Part shown: piece after piece, positions 35,196 to 41,114 of the stretch
Layout of the letters: each line of letters opens with the position of its first letter
How positions within the stretch are numbered: position 1 is the first letter of the stretch
Notes under the pieces: model-generated
Database searches by the model: none
Seen by the model: the letters and a program-made list of their open reading frames with translations, nothing else
What the model was told of the DNA's origin: nothing
Position numbers and translations under genes: made by a program
DNA from: Lachnospiraceae bacterium
Lineage (GTDB): Bacteria > Bacillota > Clostridia > Lachnospirales > Lachnospiraceae
Length of the DNA: 41,114 nt
Direction: 5' to 3'
NCBI GenBank assembly: GCA_018053995.1
Contig: JAGPKJ010000006.1
Location: 1-41,114, forward strand

Positions 35196-36542
35196 TCATT
35201 TATCTTTTTTCTCTTCAACTCTTTTTATGAGCACCTTCTGTACCATACGATTCTTCACAGACAGAATCCTGAATTCATATCCTTTATAGCAGAATACGAA
35301 TTTTTCATTTTCTCTTGGAATATGTTCAAGATGGAAAATGACAAATCCATTTAACGTTTCTATATCCTCTTCTTCGTCAAATGTTATATGAAGAAGATCC
35401 TCGAGATCATCGAGCTGTGCCATTCCTTCAACGTTCCACGAACTCCGCCCTGTCCTCTTTATGTAATGATTCTCGACATCATACTCATCCTGGATATTCC
35501 CGACTATCTCTTCAAGTATATCTTCAAGCGCGACAACGCCTGTAGTCTGTCCGTATTCATCAATTACGATCATCATCTGATTTCTTGAAGCCTGCATCAT
35601 CTTGAGGATATCATCAACCTTTTTCGTCTCAGGTATGAACATCGGCTTTCTGAGCAGATTATTGACATTGCCTATCGGCAGAGACCCGAGTTTCTCATTT
35701 CTCTGCATCCTCATTACGTCTTTAAGATGTATGATTCCGACGATATGATCGAGATCCTTCTCATATACCGGAAATCTGCTGTAATGTTGTGAAAGGATGA
35801 ATCTTGAAGCTTCACGCAGCGTAGTCGCCGAATCGAGCGCTATAATATTTCCACGGTCAGTCATGACATCATGCGCATCTTTATCCCCATACTCAAATAT
35901 GTTAGATATCATTCTTGCTTCTGATGCTTCAAGAACGCCCTGTTCATGACCTTCTCTGACCATATGCATGATCTCTTCTTCTGTCACGTTCTGAAGCTCA
36001 CTGTCATAATGTATACCAAAGACCGCAAGAAATCCTCTCACTATCCACGATACCAAAAACGTGACAGGAGTCATTATATTCATAAGAAAATAAACATTAT
36101 CGACATCTCTGAATGCATACTTAAACGGCGAATTTGCGCCGATATGCTTCGGCAGCAGGATCCCAAACGAAAGTATCACGATCATTATCAAAAGACATGA
36201 GATCACACCTGCAAGCACAAAAAGCGTGACACGCTGCCATGACCCGTTATCATATCCAAAGTCAAAAAGTGTGTTCAGCTTATCAAGCAGCACCCAGAAA
36301 AAAAAGATTCCGGCAAATAACGAGATCATTGTTGTATAAGCCTGCATAGTATTGATAAATCTTTGCGGGTGTTCCTGAATATATCTTATACGCGCAACTT
36401 TCCTGTCATTTTCATTCTTGAGATTATCCGTGATCTTCTTTCCGAGTACCTGAAGCGCAGCACTAAACCTGTAAAGGTACGCCTCAAATAACAAAAGTAT
36501 CAGAAATACCAAGACACATACTGGTTCAGACATATCAGTCAT
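35196..36542 (-). CDS. CNNM/CorC-type membrane protein with DUF21 and CBS domains
   Basis: A 448-residue protein in the hemolysin-C/CorC-like family, linked to divalent cation (Mg2+/Co2+) transport. An N-terminal transmembrane DUF21 region with about four helices (residues 8-195) is followed by the conserved EEEIMHMVREGHEQGVLEASE acidic helix. Two CBS motifs follow (VMTDRGNIIALD to HYSRFPVYEKDLDHIVGIIHLKD, and PETKKVDDILKMMQASRNQM to DEYGQTTGVVALEDILEEIVG). A CorC_HlyC C-terminal domain ends it. Hemolysis is a historical label. It overlaps the end of alr by 8 bp and is followed by yebC. An ATG three codons later is a possible alternative start. Confidence 0.93.
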   Translation of the reverse strand: MTDMSEPVCVLVFLILLLFEAYLYRFSAALQVLGKKITDNLKNENDRKVARIRYIQEHPQRFINTMQAYTTMISLFAGIFFFWVLLDKLNTLFDFGYDNGSWQRVTLFVLAGVISCLLIMIVILSFGILLPKHIGANSPFKYAFRDVDNVYFLMNIMTPVTFLVSWIVRGFLAVFGIHYDSELQNVTEEEIMHMVREGHEQGVLEASEARMISNIFEYGDKDAHDVMTDRGNIIALDSATTLREASRFILSQHYSRFPVYEKDLDHIVGIIHLKDVMRMQRNEKLGSLPIGNVNNLLRKPMFIPETKKVDDILKMMQASRNQMMIVIDEYGQTTGVVALEDILEEIVGNIQDEYDVENHYIKRTGRSSWNVEGMAQLDDLEDLLHITFDEEEDIETLNGFVIFHLEHIPRENEKFVFCYKGYEFRILSVKNRMVQKVLIKRVEEKKDK

Positions 36543-37743
36543 TATCCTCGCTCATATAGTCAATAAACGCTTCGTCAACATTTTCCTGTACCGCAAATGG
36601 CTTACCGGCTCTTGTAAACACTCTTGGAACTCTCTTGCCAAAGTCACATGCAAGTTCATAATTAAATCTTCCTGACAGATCACCCATCAGTTCCATTGTT
36701 ATGACTTCATCATGATCTTTACCTACAAGTGTGACTTTATCCATCTTTTTCGTTTCCGGGATGTCTGTCACATCGACCATAAACTGATCCATACAGATTC
36801 GCCCAAGTATCTTGGCACGTTTCCCGTGAATCAGAACCCACCCTTTATTTGACAATGATCTTGGATAACCATCCGCATATCCGACAGGTATCGTTGCGAT
36901 CTTCATATCATGATCAGCCGTAAATGTCCCGCCATAGCTTATCTGTGTACCTGCGTGGATCGTTTTTATATATGCGACCGATGAATAAAATGACATAACA
37001 GGCCGCAGGTTTATCACGTCTCTCCTTACATCATCTGACGGCCACAGACCGTAGAGTGTTATCCCTGCGCGCACCATATCCATATTTGCATCAGGAAGGT
37101 CTATTATCGATGCACTGTTTGAGCAGTGAATGATCGGTATACGTACTCCAAGTTCATTATAAATCCTGTCAGTAAAATCCTTGAATATCTTTATACGTGA
37201 ATTGACATCACATTTATCAGCTTCATCCGCTTTAGCAAAATGAGTGAAGATGCCTTCGACTTTTATGCCTTCTGTATGCAGTGCTTTATCTATGATAGAA
37301 AGACCCGCGTCGTCAGGCGAAAGACCTATCCTGGACATTCCGGTATCTACCTTGATATGAATATTCATGACTGTATTTTCAGCCTTTGCGGCTTCTGCCA
37401 TGCCTTCTATCATCTCGCCCGTATATACGGCAGGTCTTATCTCTTCCTTGGCAAGCTGCCTATAGCTGTATGGAAATGAAGTTCCGAGGATCAGGATATT
37501 CTTCTTGATTCCGCACTTCCTCATCATAAATGCTTCTTCAGGCGTCGCCGCCGCATAGCCCCATATATATTTTCTCTCTTCAAGTGCTTTTGCGATTGGT
37601 ATCGCACCATGTCCGTAACCATCTGCCTTAAGGACTGCGGTCATCATAGTCCCCGGCTTCAGTACACTGTGCATAGCGTCCATGTTATATAGAACATTAT
37701 CGATATCTGTTTCAATATATGCTCTTGCATATTTTTCTAACAT
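36535..37743 (-). CDS. alr: Alanine racemase
   Basis: A 402-residue PLP enzyme producing D-alanine for peptidoglycan. The PLP lysine is K39 in AVLKADGYGHG. The second catalytic residue, tyrosine, is in ISYGGTFTA (about residue 274). The C-terminal RICMDQFMVDVTD family signature is present. GAGGCAAAGAA precedes the ATG, and a TTGACA-16-TATAAG promoter lies in the upstream gap within a dispersed repeat. Its end overlaps the start of the CNNM/CorC-type gene. Alr next to Nnr is common in bacteria, although here a repeat-filled 119-bp gap separates them. Confidence 0.96.
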   Translation of the reverse strand: MLEKYARAYIETDIDNVLYNMDAMHSVLKPGTMMTAVLKADGYGHGAIPIAKALEERKYIWGYAAATPEEAFMMRKCGIKKNILILGTSFPYSYRQLAKEEIRPAVYTGEMIEGMAEAAKAENTVMNIHIKVDTGMSRIGLSPDDAGLSIIDKALHTEGIKVEGIFTHFAKADEADKCDVNSRIKIFKDFTDRIYNELGVRIPIIHCSNSASIIDLPDANMDMVRAGITLYGLWPSDDVRRDVINLRPVMSFYSSVAYIKTIHAGTQISYGGTFTADHDMKIATIPVGYADGYPRSLSNKGWVLIHGKRAKILGRICMDQFMVDVTDIPETKKMDKVTLVGKDHDEVITMELMGDLSGRFNYELACDFGKRVPRVFTRAGKPFAVQENVDEAFIDYMSEDND

Positions 37744-37790
37744 TTCTTTGCCTCTTTTTTTCGGATATGACGGATTGCTGCATTTCTCAT

Positions 37791-37818
37791 CTTATAAATC
37801 AAATAATGTGTATGTCAA
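37791..37818 (-). promoter_or_regulatory. Promoter of alr, inside a dispersed repeat
   Basis: Minus strand TTGACA (37813-37818), 16-bp spacer, TATAAG (37791-37796), about 48 bp before the alr ATG. The -35 box is part of the repeat core GCTTTTGACA, so here the repeat contributes the promoter. Confidence 0.7.
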
Positions 37819-37871
37819 AAGCAGCAATTCTTATATCAGAGTAGCATCAGTTTGTATGTGTGTCAAAATTC
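37804..37871 (-). repeat. Dispersed intergenic repeat, copy 5 and a partial copy
   Basis: Minus-strand GAATTGCTGCTTTTGACA followed by TACACATTAT (inside 37804-37839) matches copy 1 at 6347-6374 over the core. A second, shortened version GAATTTTGACACACATACAA lies at about 37852-37871, and the TGA stop of nnr (37863-37865) is inside it. The two copies are in the same orientation, opposite to the other copies but in the same sense as alr. Confidence 0.6.
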
Positions 37872-39521
37872 TTCTATGATATCTCCTGCCAATACCGCCG
37901 TTTCCCCTCTCTTGGCGGAAGCTCTCTCGCCGGCTTCCGCGTGAAGCAGTACGGCTTTCGCTGCTGACATCCAGGGTTCCACCTTCTTCGATGAAAGTGC
38001 TGCCACGATACCCGCAAGGACATCCCCCGATCCGGCGGTCGCAAGACCTGAATCACCTCTCACATTAAGATAACACTCATCTGATCCCGGCGATATGATA
38101 AGCGTTCTTGCGTCCTTTGAGATAACTGTAACACCAAGTTCATCTGAAAGATCTCTTACATTCGATATCCAGTCTTTCTTTATATTCTCTACCGTTGTGC
38201 CGCCAAGCAGCCTCGAAAGTTCCCCCATATGAGGTGTTATTGTGATGTGATCGTTGCTGTTTTCAGTGATATTTTTTCTTATGTCATCATCAGCTGATAT
38301 GATGTTGAGTGCGTCTGCGTCAAATACTATCGGCTTATCAGATATCTTCGATATTGCTCTGACAAGCTGCACTGCCGTCTCACCTGTTCCAAGCCCGGGT
38401 CCTATAAGGATCCTGTCAGCCCATTTGATATCATTTTCAAGAGATAACAAAAGTCCGCTCGTCTCATCTGCATTAACATCTACATCTGTATGTGCCGCAC
38501 ATGAAATGATTTCTTCATCGTCTTGGTATGTATCAAGCATAACTTCCGGCACGGATTCCTGAACGATAATGCGGTTAGACTCAGTCGTCAGCAGTTTCAC
38601 CATCCCGCAGCCTGATCTGTATGCACTTCTGCATGACAGGATCGCTGCACCGCACACATTCCTGTGCCCTGCTATAATAAGGATCTTCCCAAAAGTTCCC
38701 TTATTTCCCGAAGGATCGCGTGACGGCATTGTCACATCGCTGCTGCTCTCAAGTACAGTTATCTTATTCTCTATATCCCTGGATTTCTTATTGTCCAGAC
38801 ATGTGCCTGAAAATACTATCTTTCCACAATTCGTGCAGCCCGGATATATATAAAGAGCATTTCTTCCTATATTCGTCGATATCGTCATATCGGCACAGAC
38901 TGCCCTGTTCGAGACTTCAGCACTGTCAGGATCTACTCCGTATGGGATAAAAAGCGATATCTTTTTACATTTCATCTTGTTGATAACAGCTGATGCATTT
39001 TCAGAAAACGAGTCACCGCCCGAAGACTTGCTAAAGTCAGAAAACTCATCACAGCCTGAAGACTTGCTAAAACCGGAAAGCGCGTCTACCACGATATCAA
39101 AATCCATGCTCTCGATCTTATCCGGTATTCCTTTATATATCGTGCATCCAAAGCTCTCAGCCTGTCTTGCATGCTTCATGATGACTGTGCTATCTACATG
39201 TTTCCAGTCACCCGAATCTGTATGACCTGTATGTTCTGCTGACACATTGTCAGAACAATCTTCTGATATACATATACAGACTAAAGCTCCGATTCCTTTA
39301 TAGCTAAGAATCCTTGATATATCCGCTCCTGTTAACCCTTTGATCCCGTTTCCGGCAAATATGATCACCCTGGATTTGCTGCTGATCTCAATATTATCGA
39401 TAAGTACTCTGGCAAATGAAAATGCGATGTCCTCGGAAATCACATCCTGATTCATATTGCTATTTTCCTCTATAAGCTTAAATATATCTTCGTAATCACT
39501 GTTTTTCAGAAGGTATCTCAT
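37863..39521 (-). CDS. nnr: Nnr-like NAD(P)H-hydrate repair protein with degenerate epimerase half
   Basis: A 552-residue two-domain protein matching the fused epimerase/dehydratase that repairs hydrated NAD(P)H. The C-terminal dehydratase half is complete: GNKGTFGKILIIAGH, ITPHMGELSRLLG and GLATAGSGDVLAGI. The N-terminal half keeps the fold but has lost its signature. The NNGGDG motif reads NGIKGLTGAD (about residues 58-67). The DALFGTG segment reads DALSGFSKSSG (D146 kept). A 12-codon tandem duplication (FSKSSG units at about 151-156 and 163-168; 36-bp DNA repeat from 39022) follows. SVDIPSG is replaced by LFIPYG. The epimerase is thus probably inactive or altered. The ATG at 39521 (GGGAG upstream, MRYLL start) is preferred to that at 39557. 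Confidence 0.85.
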   Translation of the reverse strand: MRYLLKNSDYEDIFKLIEENSNMNQDVISEDIAFSFARVLIDNIEISSKSRVIIFAGNGIKGLTGADISRILSYKGIGALVCICISEDCSDNVSAEHTGHTDSGDWKHVDSTVIMKHARQAESFGCTIYKGIPDKIESMDFDIVVDALSGFSKSSGCDEFSDFSKSSGGDSFSENASAVINKMKCKKISLFIPYGVDPDSAEVSNRAVCADMTISTNIGRNALYIYPGCTNCGKIVFSGTCLDNKKSRDIENKITVLESSSDVTMPSRDPSGNKGTFGKILIIAGHRNVCGAAILSCRSAYRSGCGMVKLLTTESNRIIVQESVPEVMLDTYQDDEEIISCAAHTDVDVNADETSGLLLSLENDIKWADRILIGPGLGTGETAVQLVRAISKISDKPIVFDADALNIISADDDIRKNITENSNDHITITPHMGELSRLLGGTTVENIKKDWISNVRDLSDELGVTVISKDARTLIISPGSDECYLNVRGDSGLATAGSGDVLAGIVAALSSKKVEPWMSAAKAVLLHAEAGERASAKRGETAVLAGDIIEEF

Positions 39522-39568
39522 ATCTGTACTCCCATCCTGATTCTCATCTCCGATCATCCTGTCACAAG

Positions 39569-39610
39569 AAAACCTTCAGAGTCCACTACATTCATGAACC
39601 TGAAGGTTTT
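39569..39610 (-). terminator. Hairpin at the end of the coiled-coil gene
   Basis: AAAACCTTCAG (39569-39579) and CTGAAGGTTTT (39600-39610) form an 11-bp perfect stem with a 20-nt loop. One arm lies within the last codons of the coiled-coil gene. The minus-strand tail GGTTTTC has only a short T run, so it may attenuate rather than fully stop transcription into nnr. Confidence 0.5.
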
Positions 39611-40206
39611 ATTTCATTCGGTATGTATTTCATGTCAAACAGGTTGATGACTTCCGCGCCGAAGATATCATGCATATACGAATACATCTCGCGGTTCATG
39701 ATCTCCTTATCCTGTTTCTTTATAATATCCTTCTTAAGCTCTATCCTCATTTTCTTTATCATATCTTGATATCTTTTGATATCAGCATTATTATCCTTAA
39801 GCAGATCATAACAGGAATCCATCGTAAGCAGCATAAGATCGATATTGACTTCTGTTATCTGTTCTGGAAGATCAAGCATCTCATCCTGATATCCTTCGAG
39901 CTTTGTATTACAGTCATCGATCAGCTTTTTATGTTCCTGCAGCTTTGCCGCGGCATCACTGTTATTCTGCGCAGAAAGCGGCACCATCTCATCAAGCAGT
40001 TTTTTCTTTATGGCTTTTATCTGCCTTGATTCAGTATTGATCTTACCCTGCCTTCTCAAAAGCGCATTAAGTTCATCAGCCTTTTGGCTTATCTCTGCCG
40101 TCATGCCCACGTTTCTAAAAAGCTGATACCATTTACCATCAAGTGTGAGTATCGGTACTTTCTTGCCTGCGAGCGCAGGTCTATATACCTTTTCAGTCCT
40201 TGACAT
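39592..40206 (-). CDS. Conserved-looking coiled-coil protein of unknown function
   Basis: A 204-residue, highly charged soluble protein with no signal peptide or membrane helix. It opens MSRTEKVYRPALAGKKVPIL and is then largely helical with heptad character (about residues 40-190), with a mid segment LDLPEQITEVNIDLMLLTMD. No known family recognised. It starts 5 bp after the rex stop codon with AAGGAATAGCTGAT as ribosome binding site, so it is almost certainly co-expressed with rex. A link to redox control is possible but unproven. Confidence 0.8.
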   Translation of the reverse strand: MSRTEKVYRPALAGKKVPILTLDGKWYQLFRNVGMTAEISQKADELNALLRRQGKINTESRQIKAIKKKLLDEMVPLSAQNNSDAAAKLQEHKKLIDDCNTKLEGYQDEMLDLPEQITEVNIDLMLLTMDSCYDLLKDNNADIKRYQDMIKKMRIELKKDIIKKQDKEIMNREMYSYMHDIFGAEVINLFDMKYIPNEIKPSGS

Positions 40207-40211
40207 ATCAG

Positions 40212-40877
40212 CTATTCCTTCTTTCCGTCAGCAGATACTCTTTCCTTATATGATTCAATATTGTACGAAAGTTTCATAAGACTGTCTGACAGATGTACGT
40301 TTTCAACCTGTATTCCCTCAGGAACATTCAGATCGACATGCGCAAAATTCCAGATACCTTTAATTCCATATTCAACAAGCTTTTTAGATACCGGAACTGC
40401 AAACTGCTTAGGAAGCGTAAGGACTGCGATGTCAATATTATTCTTTCGAACAAAATCCTCCATCTCATCCATCGGTCGAACCTCAACATTGCGGATGTGT
40501 GATCCCCAAAGATCGGGATTGTTATCAAATGCTCCCTTGAAAATGAAGCCTCTTCTCTCAAAGTTGATGTAATTGACAAGTGCCTGACCAAGATGACCTG
40601 CACCTATTATCACAAGATGATGCTGAGTATCAAGTCCGAGAATCCTGCCTATCGCATCATAGAGATAATCAACATTATAGCCGTATCCCTGCTGACCGAA
40701 ACCGCCAAAATTATTAAAATCCTGTCTTATCTGTGAAGCTGTTGCATGCATGATCCTGCTCAGATCCTGCGATGAGATACGCTCAACGCCCTGATCTTTC
40801 AGTTCGCCAAGATATCTGAAATATCTCGGAAGTCTTGCGATAACAGCCTGTGATATATTCTTTGAAACATCATCCAT
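40212..40877 (-). CDS. rex: Redox-sensing transcriptional repressor Rex
   Basis: A 221-residue repressor that senses the NADH/NAD+ ratio and controls fermentation genes. The N-terminal winged helix (VIARLPRYFRYLGELKDQGVERISS) includes the conserved SQIRQDFNNFGGFGQQGYGY, and the NAD-binding Rossmann fold follows (LVIIGAGHLGQALVNY). The C-terminal helix NVHLSDSLMKLSYNIESY fits the family's domain-swapped tail. The length is normal (about 210-220). It is the most upstream gene of the minus-strand block. I did not find a clear TTGTTAA-type Rex operator next to nfnA or in its own leader, which holds 70-bp tandem repeats instead. Confidence 0.96.
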   Translation of the reverse strand: MDDVSKNISQAVIARLPRYFRYLGELKDQGVERISSQDLSRIMHATASQIRQDFNNFGGFGQQGYGYNVDYLYDAIGRILGLDTQHHLVIIGAGHLGQALVNYINFERRGFIFKGAFDNNPDLWGSHIRNVEVRPMDEMEDFVRKNNIDIAVLTLPKQFAVPVSKKLVEYGIKGIWNFAHVDLNVPEGIQVENVHLSDSLMKLSYNIESYKERVSADGKKE

Positions 40878-40920
40878 CTCTGACGCTACCTCTTATTCTA
40901 ATACATTCGACCTTATCGTG

Positions 40921-41114
40921 ATGCCACGAATTGCTACGCTTCTCACTTCGTTCGAAGCTCTCGCAATTCTACTGGCATGCACTGTATGTGATGCCACGAA
41001 TTGCTACGCTTCTCACTTCGTTCGAAGCTCTCGCAATTCTACTGGCATGCACTGTATGTGATGCCACGAATTGCTACGCTTCTCACTTCGTTCGAAGCTC
41101 TCGCAATTCTACTG
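40921..41114. repeat. 70-bp tandem palindromic repeats upstream of rex
   Basis: Two perfect 70-bp units (40921-40990, 40991-41060) and a third running off the window (41061-41114) are identical as far as visible. Each unit contains a long imperfect hairpin: TGCCA, GAATTGC and GCTTC on one arm pair with GAAGC, GCAATTC and TGGCA on the other, leaving a 10-bp linker. The minus-strand block GAAGCGTAGCAATTCGTG is close to GAAGCGAAGCAATTCGTA in the composite repeat at 6429-6533. No gene is seen in 40878-41114. Confidence 0.85.

Noticed and set aside
40921-41114. CRISPR array at the right edge
   Set aside because: The 70-bp units are identical throughout, with no variable spacers.

Overview
The window looks like a chromosomal segment of a Gram-positive anaerobe of the class Clostridia, most likely family Lachnospiraceae. 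This is inferred from gene content and order, strong AGGAGG-type ribosome binding sites and TTGACA/TATAAT promoters. Supporting content includes the phoH / pgpH-like / ybeY order typical of Firmicutes, an NfnAB bifurcating transhydrogenase, a Rex redox repressor and formate-tetrahydrofolate ligase next to FolD. Genus and species cannot be read from the sequence. No tRNA, rRNA or CRISPR array was seen.

Left edge (1-1,700), accessory: no intact gene before 720. It holds an IS21-type element end (267-343, four TGTCCGGA-like sites at an exact 23-bp period), an unexplained hairpin-rich stretch (1-260) and a small interrupted reading frame (410-577). A stand-alone HTH-Fic AMPylator follows, with a likely self-regulated promoter.

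Branched-chain amino acid block (1,848-6,313, minus strand): a small membrane protein, ilvB, then two different ACT-domain small subunits and ilvC. An intrinsic terminator and a consensus promoter lie between the two small-subunit genes, so the block probably forms two transcription units. A lipoprotein gene and upp follow upstream. The uracil permease gene on the plus strand is divergent from upp, with back-to-back promoters.

Long minus-strand block (9,765-40,877), mostly co-directional housekeeping genes. From the upstream end: rex, a coiled-coil protein, an unusual Nnr repair enzyme, alanine racemase, a CNNM/CorC-type membrane protein, yebC, a CFI-box protein coupled to metY, a polytopic membrane protein, ftsK, one-carbon genes fhs and folD, a zinc-ribbon membrane protein, nfnA-nfnB, rlmH, phoH, a degenerate PgpH relative, ybeY, a flippase-like protein, two FAD oxidoreductases, proB, 5-formyl-THF cyclo-ligase and proA. 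Working themes are folate one-carbon flow, NADPH/ferredoxin redox balance with Rex and nicotinamide repair, proline and branched-chain amino acid synthesis, and RNA or ribosome maturation.

The most unusual signals are: (1) a family of about 40-bp dispersed intergenic repeats with core GCTTTTGACACCCACATCAT, at least six copies, one of which carries the likely alr promoter; (2) perfect 70-bp tandem hairpin repeats at the right edge that share a block with the composite repeat at 6.43-6.53 kb; (3) a PgpH homologue that lacks its extracellular domain and most HD metal ligands; (4) an Nnr whose epimerase half has lost its signature motif and gained a 12-codon tandem duplication; and (5) paired IlvN paralogues separated by a terminator and a promoter.
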